Positions 15,863 to 25,236 are shown, counted from the first letter of the stretch. The stretch: DNA of 57,706 nucleotides from Bacteroidia bacterium (GCA_905373665.1 CAJPTV010000001.1:1-57706); one strand, 5' to 3'. A program made the numbers and translations. The notes: a model not told the origin generated them from the sequence alone.

Positions 15863-18199
15863 ATGAACTATATAGAACGGATCAATCTAGGTTTCGGACG
15901 CTACGCGGCATGGGCTATACGCCAGCGCGGATGGGTACTTCTGGGCACATTGGTAGGTATTGTGGTGCTGATACTGGGGGTATCGCGCTTTCACACCGTA
16001 TCGAGTTTTGAGAGTTATTTCTTGGAAGATGACCCCATGCTCATCAAGACACGGGAGTTCAAAGATATTTTCGGGAATGACAACTATGTGGCGGTACTGG
16101 CTGAGTCAGACTCGCTCTTCGCCCCTGGGACGCTAAACCTATTACGGCAGCTGGGCAACGAGCTCAAAGACAGCCTCTCGTATGCCGACAAGCTTACCTC
16201 GCTCACCGACCTCGAATTTATGACCAACGAAGAGGGCGAGATCTGTATCACGCAGCTCGTGCCTGACGAACTACCCAGTACGCCCCTTGAGCAGGCAAAA
16301 TTACGGGCAAAGCTAGAGAGCAAACCCGAGATGGCACGACGGCTCATCTCGTCTGATGGACGCTACACGTGGCTTTTGTTAAAGCTGCGTCCTTTCCCAG
16401 AGCTGACCACCAAGGAGGGGCAAGGCGCAGAGATGCAAACGGGTGTAGAAACCGAACGCATCTTACAGAAACCCGAGTACGCCTCGCTACGGCTTCGTGC
16501 CACGGGGTTACCTTATCTCAACTATGCAAAGATGACGTGGGTGGGAAAGAGCATGAGCACTATCGAGCTCGTGGCTTTGCTCATTTCGATGTTCGTCTTG
16601 CTCGTAGTCACACGTACTTGGCGGGGCGTAATACTGCCCATCGTAATCTCGGCGCTCTCCGTAGTCCTCATGATCGGTTTCTTAGGGTATTGTGGCTACG
16701 AGACTGATTCGATGATGATGCTCGTGCCCATTTTGACGGGCTTTACGCTTCCCATCTCGTACAGTGTGCACATCTTCACCTTTTTCCGACGTACCTTCTT
16801 GCGCCACGGCGAACGAAAGCGGGCAGTGGTTGAAACCATGAGCGAGATGGGGTGGCCGATCTCCTTCTCGGCACTGACCACCATAGCGGCGCTGCTCACC
16901 TTCCTGTTCATCCCCGTCAAACCGCTCAATTTCGTGGGCATCGGGACGGCGCTGAGCTTGCTCTTTTCGTGCATTCTGATAGCGCTTCTTTTCCCCACGC
17001 TCATGAGCCTCGGTCGCAACCGTAAACCCGTGGCGGTGAGCGTCGAACGTCCTCGTGCAACCGATAGGCTTATGCAACATTGGGGGGAAGGCGTGATGCG
17101 GCGCGGCTGGCTTGTTTTGGGCATAGCCGTGTCATTAACGCTGTTCTTTGCCATTGGTAGTACGCGGAGTGAGACGGCTTTCGATGTAGAGAGCACCATG
17201 GGACGGCGCGTACCCTACGTAAAGACCCTCTTAGAGCTGGCCAATACTGAGCTCGGCTCGCTCTACTCTTACGACGTACTGGTAGAGTTCCCCAACCCCG
17301 ACGACGCGAAGACACCAGAGCATCTCCGACAGTTCGACTCGCTCGACCGTTACCTTCTTTCCCTCCCACTGAGCAAGCGCACGTCGTCCATCCTCCCCAC
17401 CCTCAAAGATTTGAACCGAACGCTCAATGACAACAACCCCGCCTACTACACCATCCCCGAGACGCAGGAGGAGGTGGCACAGCTCCTTCTCCTCTACGAA
17501 AATGCGGGCGGGAGTGAAGTAGAATATTGGATGGACTACGACTATCGTCGCCTGCGCATCTCCATGGAGATGGACTCTTACAACTCTGGGATTGCCGAGC
17601 AGCTCTTACCACAAATTGAAGCAGAGGCCAAGCACATCATCCCCGATGCGCAGACGCGTACGGTGGGGACGATGCCGCAGTTCACCACCATGATGCAGTA
17701 TGTGATACGGGGACAGATGACCTCGTTTTTCTTCTCACTGCTCATCATCATGCTCATCTTGATGGTCGTGTTCCGCAGTGTAAAGATTGCGCTGGTGGGG
17801 ATGATCCCCAACGTACTACCCGGCGTAGTGGTAGCGGGCATTATGGGCTGGTCGGGCATCCCGCTAGATATGATGACGGCGACGATCATCCCCATCGTGC
17901 TCGGTATTTCGGTAGACGACACGATTCACTTCATCAACCACGCACACCTCGAGTTTTACCGAAAGGGGCGTTACACCGAGGCTATCGCACGGAGCTTCCG
18001 CGTGACGGGCGTGGCGATGATCTTCTCTACCGTGGTCTTGTGTGCCAATTTTGGTACGTACATCATTTCAGAAGCAAATATGATTTGGCACATGGGCGTG
18101 CTTTGTATCGCAGGGTTAACGACGGCGCTCCTAGCTGATTTGACCGTTACGCCGTTGCTTTGTCGAAAATTTAAGGTATTTGGAAAGGAGGAAAAATAA
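15863..18199 (+). CDS. MMPL/RND-family exporter
   Basis: The 778-residue protein has the RND-type duplicated layout: a helix near 22-42, a large periplasmic loop (about 45-220), helices about 225-390, a second single helix (about 415-435), a second periplasmic loop (about 440-610) and a last helix group (about 615-770). Within the last group, GISVDDTIHFINH carries the paired acidic residues seen in helix 4/10 of MMPL proteins. Such single-subunit RND proteins, including HpnN-like ones, move lipids or other hydrophobic molecules out of the inner membrane with proton motive force. Its stop overlaps the start of the LolA-like gene (TAATG), so the two proteins are made together and probably act together. 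Confidence 0.9.
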   Translation: MNYIERINLGFGRYAAWAIRQRGWVLLGTLVGIVVLILGVSRFHTVSSFESYFLEDDPMLIKTREFKDIFGNDNYVAVLAESDSLFAPGTLNLLRQLGNELKDSLSYADKLTSLTDLEFMTNEEGEICITQLVPDELPSTPLEQAKLRAKLESKPEMARRLISSDGRYTWLLLKLRPFPELTTKEGQGAEMQTGVETERILQKPEYASLRLRATGLPYLNYAKMTWVGKSMSTIELVALLISMFVLLVVTRTWRGVILPIVISALSVVLMIGFLGYCGYETDSMMMLVPILTGFTLPISYSVHIFTFFRRTFLRHGERKRAVVETMSEMGWPISFSALTTIAALLTFLFIPVKPLNFVGIGTALSLLFSCILIALLFPTLMSLGRNRKPVAVSVERPRATDRLMQHWGEGVMRRGWLVLGIAVSLTLFFAIGSTRSETAFDVESTMGRRVPYVKTLLELANTELGSLYSYDVLVEFPNPDDAKTPEHLRQFDSLDRYLLSLPLSKRTSSILPTLKDLNRTLNDNNPAYYTIPETQEEVAQLLLLYENAGGSEVEYWMDYDYRRLRISMEMDSYNSGIAEQLLPQIEAEAKHIIPDAQTRTVGTMPQFTTMMQYVIRGQMTSFFFSLLIIMLILMVVFRSVKIALVGMIPNVLPGVVVAGIMGWSGIPLDMMTATIIPIVLGISVDDTIHFINHAHLEFYRKGRYTEAIARSFRVTGVAMIFSTVVLCANFGTYIISEANMIWHMGVLCIAGLTTALLADLTVTPLLCRKFKVFGKEEK

Positions 18200-18966
18200 T
18201 GAAAAAGGTATGGGGATTGGCTGCGCTCCTACTGTTAGCGCTTGCCGTATCGGCACAAGACGGGGCAGAGATTATGCGCCGTATGAAAGACCGTCCGAAT
18301 GGAGAGACACGCACGATGGAGGTAGAACTCCGGCTCGTGAATAAGCGCGGGAGTGAGCGGGTACGCAAGCTCAAGTCCTACTCCAAGGACGTGGGCGTCG
18401 ATGTCAAGAGTATTATGTTCTTTATGCACCCCGGCGATGTGAAAGGAACGGGCTTCCTAACGTGGGACTATGACAACCCCAAACAGGAGGACGACAAGTG
18501 GCTCTACCTGCCCGCGATGAAGAAGGTACGCCGCATCAGTAGCTCCTCTGCCAAGAAAGATTATTTCATGGGGACGGACTTCACCTACGACGACATGGGC
18601 TCTCGCAACGTAGAGGAGGACACGCACAAGCTCCTACGCGAAGAGATGCTCGATGGGCAGAAGTGCTGGGTCGTAGAGTCTGTGCCTGTAAACAAGGGCG
18701 AGATCTATTCGCGGAAGGTACTTTGGATACGTCAGGATGCGTTGATGCCCTTGCGCGTGGAGTATTACGACCGTCTTGACAAGTTGCACCGCCTATTGAC
18801 CGTGCAGTCTATTAAAAAGATTGGTGACTTTTGGGCATTTGAAAAGGAGACTATGGAGAACGTACAGACGGGACACAAGACCGTAATCTCCTTTTCCGAA
18901 CAGACCTTTGACACGAAGCTGGACGACGACCTATTCACCGTCAGTCGACTGGAGCGGGGTGCCTAA
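18199..18966 (+). CDS. LolA-like outer-membrane lipoprotein-sorting protein
   Basis: The 255-residue product has a signal peptide (MKKVWGLAALLLLALAVSAQD) and one LolA-like domain with GTGFLTWDYDNPKQEDDKWLYLPA near 80-100, FMGTDFTYDDMGSR near 115-130 and LWIRQDALMPLRVEYYD near 175-190. The fold is a half-barrel that carries acyl chains across the periplasm. In many bacteria this branch is encoded beside an RND/MMPL permease, as here, and is thought to accept the exported lipid. It differs from true LolA, which works with LolCDE. Coupling by start/stop overlap supports a two-component export pair. Confidence 0.87.
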   Translation: MKKVWGLAALLLLALAVSAQDGAEIMRRMKDRPNGETRTMEVELRLVNKRGSERVRKLKSYSKDVGVDVKSIMFFMHPGDVKGTGFLTWDYDNPKQEDDKWLYLPAMKKVRRISSSSAKKDYFMGTDFTYDDMGSRNVEEDTHKLLREEMLDGQKCWVVESVPVNKGEIYSRKVLWIRQDALMPLRVEYYDRLDKLHRLLTVQSIKKIGDFWAFEKETMENVQTGHKTVISFSEQTFDTKLDDDLFTVSRLERGA

Positions 18967-19011
18967 AGAGACGCAGTTCATACTGGCGGCTACGGAAAGC
19001 GGCACAATGTA

Positions 19012-19046
19012 CAGGGGGGCAGCGCCACAGGGTGGATGCCCCCCTG
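19012..19046 (+). terminator. terminator after the MMPL-LolA-like operon
   Basis: The nine-base perfect stem CAGGGGGGC/GCCCCCCTG with a 17-base loop is followed by TTGTTAATT. It sits between the LolA-like gene and the MFS promoter. Confidence 0.78.
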
Positions 19047-19058
19047 TTGTTAATTCCC

Positions 19059-19066
19059 TATCTTTG
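19059..19066 (+). promoter_or_regulatory. -7 box of the MFS gene
   Basis: TATCTTTG, with ATG 19086 twenty bases downstream. It lies just after the preceding terminator and argues against a start upstream of 19086. Confidence 0.7.
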
Positions 19067-19085
19067 TAGGGTTGGAACAGACTCT

Positions 19086-20327
19086 ATGCTGCGAATGAAC
19101 GAATCTGAACACGCGTCTTGTTACGCTGCGCCCGGCACAGGACGCTTTGCACGCATCCGCCTCGGGGTGCTCCTGATCGGGCTTACCACCTTCGCACAAC
19201 TCTATATTTTCCAGCCCATCCTCGAGGCACTACGCGACTATTACGACATCCCCCACACTGCTGCAAGCCTTTCGGTCTCTACGGGGACCATCGGTATCGC
19301 CATCGGGCTCTTCTACTACGTTTTCTACGCCGACGGTATCTCGCGCAAGCGACTCATGGGCTATTCGATGCTCGTCGCTGCCCTACTTACCCTTCTCACC
19401 CCTCTTGCACCGAACTTTACAGTACTCCTGATTATCAATACCCTACGCGGTCTTGCCCTCTCTGGCACAACGGCTGTAACCCTCGCCTACCTAGCTGAAG
19501 AGATCAGTCCGCGCGACATTGGGTTAGCCATCTCACTCTATATCAGTGGTAATACGATAGGGGGGATGTCGGGGCGAGTCCTTGCCACGCTCCTTTCGGG
19601 GTGGTATGGTTGGCAAATCATGGCGCTCGCTATTGGGGTGGCGTGTGTAACGATGAGTCTCATTTTCTTGAAAGTACTCCCCGCCTCGCGCAACTTCCGT
19701 CCCGGGCACATAGCCCCGCGGATACGCGCCCAACGGATGCGGATTTTCCTCTCCACGCCCTATTTCCTCATGCTCTATTTCATAGGGTTTACCATCCTCG
19801 GGGTCTTTGTGAGTCTGTACAACTACACGCCTTTTCTCCTCGAAGCGCCTCCCTTTTCCTACCCGCATTATGTGGTAGCGCTCATCTTTCTGCTCTACAC
19901 GGTCGGCATCGGCGGGGCTATTAGCTTTGGCAAACTCTCTGACCGTCACCCCTCGCAGCTGCTCCTGAGCGTGTCGCTGTCGATGTATATCGTGGGCGTG
20001 GTACTACTTTTTATCCAACATATCGTGGTTTTGATAGGAGGGCTCTCGCTCATGACCTTTGCCTTTTTTGGGGCACACACGGTCGCGAGCCGCATGGTCT
20101 CTACCCATGCAGGGATTGGTAAAAGTAGCGCAACCTGCCTCTACTGGCTTATCTACTATTCGGGCTCGAGCGTCGTGGGGTATCTCACAGGCTTTGCCTT
20201 TTTCCACTATGGCTGGAACGCGCTCTTGGGGGTAGATTTGTTCCTCTTGGTGCTTGCCCTTATAGGGGCGCGTATCTTCCTCCGTCCGCGCTATGTGCCT
20301 GGGGAAGACTTCGTTTTGCCAGAATAG
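19086..20327 (+). CDS. major facilitator superfamily permease
   Basis: The 413-residue protein has twelve predicted membrane helices. It resembles the drug/sugar-efflux branch (YnfM/AraJ-like): FAQLYIFQPIL in helix 1, YADGISRKRLMGYSM in the helix 2-3 loop (the MFS motif A position), RGLALSGTTAVTLAYLAEEI in helix 4 and FGKLSDRHPSQLLL in the second-half motif A. The substrate is unknown. The long reading frame opens upstream of the -7 box, so ATG 19086 is the likely start. The gene is convergent with murB. Confidence 0.88.
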   Translation: MLRMNESEHASCYAAPGTGRFARIRLGVLLIGLTTFAQLYIFQPILEALRDYYDIPHTAASLSVSTGTIGIAIGLFYYVFYADGISRKRLMGYSMLVAALLTLLTPLAPNFTVLLIINTLRGLALSGTTAVTLAYLAEEISPRDIGLAISLYISGNTIGGMSGRVLATLLSGWYGWQIMALAIGVACVTMSLIFLKVLPASRNFRPGHIAPRIRAQRMRIFLSTPYFLMLYFIGFTILGVFVSLYNYTPFLLEAPPFSYPHYVVALIFLLYTVGIGGAISFGKLSDRHPSQLLLSVSLSMYIVGVVLLFIQHIVVLIGGLSLMTFAFFGAHTVASRMVSTHAGIGKSSATCLYWLIYYSGSSVVGYLTGFAFFHYGWNALLGVDLFLLVLALIGARIFLRPRYVPGEDFVLPE

Positions 20328-20357
20328 CGCAGTAAAGGGCTATTCCTCCCGATATCA

Positions 20358-21359
20358 CTATACGACTTCGACTTCAGGCTTCAACCGAACGCCCAATTTT
20401 TTACGCACATCCTCGGCTATACGGAGGCTAAGGTCAAGAATCTCCAGCCCCGTCGCCCCGCCGTAATTGACAAGTATAAGCGAGTGTTTAGGGTAAACGC
20501 CGACCTGCCCCTCGCGATAGCCCTTCCAGCCACAATGTTCAATAATCCACCCCGCAGGAACCTTCACCAGATCCGCTCCCTGTGGGTAAAAGGGTATATC
20601 TTCGATGTACGTCTGCCAGCGGTGCAGATTAAGGTAATCCACCATCGGGTTCTTGAAGAATGAGCCCGCACTACCTAGTTCGCTCAAAGGGGGCAATTTA
20701 GACGCGCGGACCTCCAAGACCTTATTCCTTACCAACTCTGGTGTAATATCGGCGTCAATGAGCCCTAAACGAACGAAATTAGACCTATCCTTGGGGATGT
20801 GCCGCGACAAGCGAAAAACGACCCCATAGACGATATATCTTTCATGAGAAGCCTCCTTTATATAGCTAGTGCGGTAAGAAAAGCTTAACTTCGAATTCGA
20901 CAGTTTTTGAAGAAAGACTCCCTCATGCCACCATCCCAAGCAGACCGTATCGGCTCGCACAACAATATCAGCCGCCTCCGCACCATACGCTCCGATGTTT
21001 TGCACGGGGGCTGCGCCGACCGTCCCGGGAATGCCTGAGAGGAGCTCCGCCCCCCAAAGCTCATGCTCGGTCGTCCATGCCACAAACTCGTCCCAAATAA
21101 ACCCCGCACCGACCCACACGTCGACATAATCGTCCTCAATCTTTACCACCTCTATGTCGCGGTTGGTAATGCGTAGTATATCCCCATTGAAGTCCCTTAC
21201 AAAGAGGAGGTTTGACCCCCCACCAAGGACAAAAAACTTCCTACGTGACGACTCGGCAAGCTTGCAATAATCCACAATATCCTCAACCGTGGCAAGCTCC
21301 AGCATCCGTTCTGCAAAGGCCTCTACGCCAAAGGTGTTATAGGGTTTCAACGAAATCAT
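20358..21359 (-). CDS. murB: UDP-N-acetylenolpyruvoylglucosamine reductase
   Basis: MurB uses NADPH and FAD to reduce the enolpyruvyl group and make UDP-MurNAc, the second step of peptidoglycan precursor synthesis. The 333-residue protein has the FAD-binding part (NTFGVEAFAERML and VLGGGSNLLFVRDFNG), the loop LLSGIPGTVGAAPVQNIGAYG, the catalytic Ser in SAGSFFKNP and a C-terminal WIIEHCGWKG. This is the type I form. A TATCTTTG box lies at 21383-21390. It is a single gene, convergent with the MFS permease. Confidence 0.96.
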   Translation of the reverse strand: MISLKPYNTFGVEAFAERMLELATVEDIVDYCKLAESSRRKFFVLGGGSNLLFVRDFNGDILRITNRDIEVVKIEDDYVDVWVGAGFIWDEFVAWTTEHELWGAELLSGIPGTVGAAPVQNIGAYGAEAADIVVRADTVCLGWWHEGVFLQKLSNSKLSFSYRTSYIKEASHERYIVYGVVFRLSRHIPKDRSNFVRLGLIDADITPELVRNKVLEVRASKLPPLSELGSAGSFFKNPMVDYLNLHRWQTYIEDIPFYPQGADLVKVPAGWIIEHCGWKGYREGQVGVYPKHSLILVNYGGATGLEILDLSLRIAEDVRKKLGVRLKPEVEVV

Positions 21360-21382
21360 AGTATCGAACCGTGTTAGCTATA

Positions 21383-21390
21383 CAAAGATA
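21383..21390 (-). promoter_or_regulatory. -7 box of murB
   Basis: TATCTTTG on the minus strand, 23 bases before the ATG at 21359. It sits just downstream of the pckA terminator. Confidence 0.65.
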
Positions 21391-21406
21391 ATACAGTATA
21401 AAAAAA

Positions 21407-21442
21407 GAGCCACCAGAGAAGGGCATCCCCTCCCAGTGGCTC
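21407..21442 (-). terminator. terminator after pckA
   Basis: On the minus strand GAGCCAC pairs with GTGGCTC, with further inner pairing, and is followed by a run of T (21406-21401). Confidence 0.82.
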
Positions 21443-21466
21443 TCTAAGAGTCTTCGGCTCGTTAGA

Positions 21467-23083
21467 CTAGAGCTGCGGACCAGCAGCTACCAGCTTCTTA
21501 CCTGCTTCGTTGTCGGTGAAGTTCTCAAAGTTCGCAATGAACTTAGCCGCCAACTCACGCGCCTGCTTTTCCCAAGCCTCGGGCGAGCTCCACGCATTGC
21601 GTGGGTTGAGCATTTTGCTGTCTACACCTGGCACTGCCTTAGGAATGCGGAGATTGAAGATCGGCAATACGTCAAACTCAATGTTATTGAGAGACCCATC
21701 AAGGATAGCATTGATAATAGCGCGTGTCGAGGGGAGGTCGATACGCTTTCCGACGCCGTACGCACCACCAATCCAACCTGTATTGACAAGGTAAGCCTTG
21801 CAGTCGTGTTGCTCCATCTTACGCACCAACTCGCGCGCATACTCGGTCGGGTGGAGGAGAAGGAAGGCCTGTCCGAAACAGCTACTAAAGGTCGGCTGTG
21901 GCTCCGTAATACCACGCTCCGTACCCGCAAGCTTTGCCGTAAAGCCACTCAGGAAGTGATACTGCATCTGTGCTGGCGTAAGCGCCGACACCGGAGGCAA
22001 TACACCGAAAGCATCCGCCGTCAAGAAGATCACATTCTTAGCGTGTCCCGCACGAGAGACAGGCTTCACGATGTTCTCTATGTGGTAGATAGGATACGAC
22101 ACGCGCGTGTTTTCCGTCTTCTTCTTCGAAGAGAAGTCTATCTTACCGTTAGCATCCACGTCGAGGTTCTCCAACAGTGCATCGCGACGAATAGCGTTGT
22201 AAATGTCGGGCTCTTTCTTCGGGTCAAGGTCAATACACTTAGCGTAGCAACCACCCTCGAAGTTGAAGACGCCGTTGTCATCCCAACCGTGCTCATCATC
22301 ACCAATCAGCGCGCGATTGGGGTCTGCCGAAAGCGTAGTCTTCCCCGTCCCCGAGAGACCAAAGAAAATAGCCACATCCCCCTGCTTACCCACGTTAGCA
22401 CTGCAGTGCATGGCAGCCATGCCGTTCAGAGGTAAGAAGTAGTTCATCACGGAGAAGATCCCCTTCTTCATTTCCCCGCCATACCACGTACCGCCGATGA
22501 CCGCCATACGCTCGGTCAGGTGAAACGCCGCATAGACTTCGCTGTTGAGCCCCTGCTCCTTCCACTTATCGTTTGAGGTCTTCGATGCCACCAGCACAAC
22601 GAAGTCTGGCTTGAAGCTCTCCAGCTGTTCTTCGGTGGGGCGGATAAACATATTCTTTACGAAGTGTGCCTGCCAAGCCACCTCACAGATAAAGCGCACA
22701 CAGATCCGCGTGTTCTCATTCGCTCCGCAGTAACAGTCTGTCACAAAGAGCTTTTTACCACTCAGCTGCTTAGCGCTAATCTTCTTGAGGTAGTCCCATG
22801 TCTCTTGGTTCATGGGTTTGTTGTCAGAGCTCTTCTTACCCGGGGTTGCCCACCACACGTGGTTTTCCGTCTCCGCATTACGAACAATATACTTGTCCTT
22901 TGGCGAACGCCCCGTAAAGACCCCCGTATCGACGTTGACTGCCCCGAGCTCGGTAAGCACCCCACGTTCGTAACCCGTAAGAGCTGGCGAAAGCTCCTGC
23001 TCATAGAGATAATCATACGACGGATTGTGAACGATCTCAACCGGGTTCTCAATCCCATAGACTGACAAATCTAAGCTCTTCAT
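21467..23083 (-). CDS. pckA: phosphoenolpyruvate carboxykinase (ATP)
   Basis: The 538-residue protein is full length for the ATP-dependent enzyme that interconverts oxaloacetate and phosphoenolpyruvate. In succinate-forming anaerobes it often runs in the carboxylating direction and conserves ATP. The kinase P-loop is FFGLSGTGKTTLS (about 245) and the metal site is IGDDEHGWDD (about 263). RSPKDKYIVR near 62, YGGEMKKGIFSVMNY near 205 and GAYGVGKRIDLPSTR near 445 are also family hallmarks. ATG 23083 follows the promoter box at 23152-23159 by about 70 bases. With the mmd genes it fits a propionate/succinate fermentation. Confidence 0.97.
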   Translation of the reverse strand: MKSLDLSVYGIENPVEIVHNPSYDYLYEQELSPALTGYERGVLTELGAVNVDTGVFTGRSPKDKYIVRNAETENHVWWATPGKKSSDNKPMNQETWDYLKKISAKQLSGKKLFVTDCYCGANENTRICVRFICEVAWQAHFVKNMFIRPTEEQLESFKPDFVVLVASKTSNDKWKEQGLNSEVYAAFHLTERMAVIGGTWYGGEMKKGIFSVMNYFLPLNGMAAMHCSANVGKQGDVAIFFGLSGTGKTTLSADPNRALIGDDEHGWDDNGVFNFEGGCYAKCIDLDPKKEPDIYNAIRRDALLENLDVDANGKIDFSSKKKTENTRVSYPIYHIENIVKPVSRAGHAKNVIFLTADAFGVLPPVSALTPAQMQYHFLSGFTAKLAGTERGITEPQPTFSSCFGQAFLLLHPTEYARELVRKMEQHDCKAYLVNTGWIGGAYGVGKRIDLPSTRAIINAILDGSLNNIEFDVLPIFNLRIPKAVPGVDSKMLNPRNAWSSPEAWEKQARELAAKFIANFENFTDNEAGKKLVAAGPQL

Positions 23084-23151
23084 GCCCGTCTGTTTTATTT
23101 TTAGAAAGTACGTTGTTTTGAGAATGACTTGCGCACTGCCGTACGCCCACA

Positions 23152-23159
23152 CAAAGATA
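23152..23159 (-). promoter_or_regulatory. -7 box of pckA
   Basis: TATCTTTG on the minus strand begins within the T-run of the thiC terminator, so the two signals overlap. It leaves an untranslated leader of about 62 bases. Confidence 0.65.
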
Positions 23160-23166
23160 AAAAAAA

Positions 23167-23191
23167 GGTGCTGCGAACACCTCGCAACACC
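23167..23191 (-). terminator. terminator after thiC
   Basis: The minus strand has stem GGTGTTGCGA/TCGCAGCACC with one mismatch and a five-base loop, followed by eight T residues. It lies 11 bases past the thiC stop. Confidence 0.85.
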
Positions 23192-23201
23192 TTCAAACTT
23201 T

Positions 23202-24962
23202 TCAAGATTCTTGCTCGCCTATCGCTAACTCCCTTACCTGCATTGAGGTACGCATCGAACAAAACTTCTTACCACACATACTGCAGAAGTGCTCCGTCTT
23301 GTTCGCCTCGTCTGGCAAGGTCTCGTCATGATAGGCTTTTGCACGGTCTGGGTCGAGGGAAAGGTGGAACTGATCTGCCCACCGGAACTCGAAACGCGCC
23401 TTACTCATCGCATTGTCGCGGTACTGTGCCGAGGGATGCCCTTTGGCTAAATCCACCGCATGCGCTGCAAGCTTGTAGGTAATTACTCCTTCCTTCACGT
23501 CGTCACGGTTCGGAAGCCCAAGGTGCTCTTTCGGAGTGACATAACAAAGCATCGCCGTCCCCGCATGCCCAATGATCGCCCCACCAATAGCCGAGGTGAT
23601 GTGGTCATAGCCTGGCGCAATATCTGCCACCAACGGACCGAGGGTATAAAATGGCGCATCGTGACACACCCGCTGCTCCAGCTCCGCATTCACAGCGATC
23701 TTATCCATCGGGACGTGCCCAGGTCCCTCTATCATCACCTGCACGTTCTTTGCCCAAGCCCGTTGCGCCAACTCGCCCAAGGTCTCAAGTTCCGAGAACT
23801 GTGCTTTATCGTTCGCATCAGCGATAGACCCTGGGCGCAACCCATCACCTAACGATACCGCCACGTCATAAGCCGCGAGAATGTCACATATCTCGTCAAA
23901 GTGGTCGTAAAGGAAATTCTGCTTGCGATGAAGGTAACTCCACTTGGCCATGATAGCCCCACCACGCGAAACGATCCCCGTCACCCGCTGTGCCGTGTAC
24001 TTGACATATTCGCGCAACAAACCCGCATGGATGGTAAAGTAATCGACCCCCTGCTCCGCTTGCTCAATGATGGTGTCGCGGTAAATCTCCCACGACAACT
24101 TCTCGACATCCCCCTCTATCTTCTCAAGAGCTTGATACAGCGGCACTGTACCTATCGGCACTGGCGAATTGCGGATAATCCACTCCCGCGTCTCATGAAT
24201 ATTGTCGCCCGTAGAAAGATCCATCACCGTGTCTGCCCCCCAGCGCGATGCCCAAACCGACTTCTCCACCTCCTCATGAATGCTGGAGGTCACTGCCGAA
24301 TTACCGATGTTCGCATTGATCTTCACAAGGAAGTTGCGCCCGATAATCATCGGCTCAGACTCTGGGTGATTGATATTCGCAGGAATGATAGCACGCCCCG
24401 CAGCGATCTCCGAACGGACATACTCCGCCGTGATGAGCTTCGGCATTTCACCGCGCCCATAAGCGGCGTGCATGGCTTTCATATTCTGATTCTCGCGCAC
24501 GGCGACAAACTCCATCTCAGGCGTAATCACCCCCTTGCGAGCATAATACATCTGCGTAACCCCGTGCCCCGCCTTTGCGCGCAACGGTTTAGAGCAAACG
24601 TGCGGGAAGCGCAAGTGGTCAAGTGCCTTGTCTGCAAGACGCTGCCGCCCATATTCTGACGACAAGCCCGCCAACTCCTCCGTATCACCACGCTCTGCAA
24701 TCCACTCGGCACGCAAGCGCGGAATCCCCCGCTGCACCTCCACATCAACGCTCGGGTCAGTAAACGGTCCCGAAGTATCATACACGTAAATAGGCGCATT
24801 CGGCGTCTTTCCCCCATCCTGTGCTACGGTATCTGCAAGGTCGATACGCCGCATCGGCACGCGCACCCGAGGGTCTACCTCAGAGGCGATATAGACCTTC
24901 TGCGACCCCGGAATGGGAGCTTGCGTAATGTACTCACACTCACAATCGTGAAGCTTCTCCAT
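23202..24962 (-). CDS. thiC: phosphomethylpyrimidine synthase
   Basis: ThiC is the radical-SAM enzyme that rearranges aminoimidazole ribotide into hydroxymethylpyrimidine phosphate, the pyrimidine half of thiamin. The 586-residue protein is full length. It shows the long N-terminal domain (VYDTSGPFTDP), the barrel with INANIGNSAV, LSTGDNIHETREWI, DYFTIHAGLL, SLGDGLRPGSIADA and MIEGPGHVPM, and the C-terminal cluster site CSMCGKKFCSM (CxxCxxxxC) binding 4Fe-4S. It follows thiS by 37 bases with a GGAG upstream of the ATG. No other thiamin gene lies nearby. Confidence 0.97.
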   Translation of the reverse strand: MEKLHDCECEYITQAPIPGSQKVYIASEVDPRVRVPMRRIDLADTVAQDGGKTPNAPIYVYDTSGPFTDPSVDVEVQRGIPRLRAEWIAERGDTEELAGLSSEYGRQRLADKALDHLRFPHVCSKPLRAKAGHGVTQMYYARKGVITPEMEFVAVRENQNMKAMHAAYGRGEMPKLITAEYVRSEIAAGRAIIPANINHPESEPMIIGRNFLVKINANIGNSAVTSSIHEEVEKSVWASRWGADTVMDLSTGDNIHETREWIIRNSPVPIGTVPLYQALEKIEGDVEKLSWEIYRDTIIEQAEQGVDYFTIHAGLLREYVKYTAQRVTGIVSRGGAIMAKWSYLHRKQNFLYDHFDEICDILAAYDVAVSLGDGLRPGSIADANDKAQFSELETLGELAQRAWAKNVQVMIEGPGHVPMDKIAVNAELEQRVCHDAPFYTLGPLVADIAPGYDHITSAIGGAIIGHAGTAMLCYVTPKEHLGLPNRDDVKEGVITYKLAAHAVDLAKGHPSAQYRDNAMSKARFEFRWADQFHLSLDPDRAKAYHDETLPDEANKTEHFCSMCGKKFCSMRTSMQVRELAIGEQES

Positions 24963-24999
24963 AACCAAACCTATACTCCTTTCTCTAAGTGGGAACTTT

Positions 25000-25224
25000 T
25001 CAACCGCCCTGCACGGCTGTCAATAATACAACACTGTCGCCGTCTATAAGTTCAGTCGTTTCCCAATTTTGCCGTCGCACCACCCTGTTATTGATCGCCA
25101 CGGCAACGCCTTGGGCGTCCCCCAGTCCTCGCATCACAAGGAAATTTGCAACACTGCACCCCTGCGCAAGGGCTTGCGCCTTGCCATTAAGGCTTATCGT
25201 GATGGACTTCTCTTCGTTTAACAT
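25000..25224 (-). CDS. thiS: sulfur carrier protein ThiS
   Basis: The 74-residue protein has the ubiquitin-like ThiS fold, with ITISLNGKA, VAVAINNRVV, LIDGDSVVLLTAVQGG and the essential C-terminal Gly-Gly. Once thiocarboxylated it supplies sulfur for the thiamin thiazole. It heads a thiS-thiC operon. MLNEEKS at 25224 is chosen as start because the promoter box TATATTTG ends only five bases upstream, which implies a very short or absent leader. Confidence 0.93.
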   Translation of the reverse strand: MLNEEKSITISLNGKAQALAQGCSVANFLVMRGLGDAQGVAVAINNRVVRRQNWETTELIDGDSVVLLTAVQGG

Positions 25225-25228
25225 TACA

Positions 25229-25236
25229 CAAATATA
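25229..25236 (-). promoter_or_regulatory. -7 box of thiS-thiC, very close to the start codon
   Basis: TATATTTG on the minus strand ends five bases before the ATG. Transcription would start at or within a base or two of the start codon. No thiamin-pyrophosphate riboswitch consensus is visible in the 60 bases back to the neighbouring gene. Confidence 0.5.

Noticed and set aside
23901..24659. 252-codon plus-strand frame opposite thiC
   Set aside because: It is a shadow of a highly conserved gene, is His/Arg/Leu-rich, and has no promoter or ribosome site.
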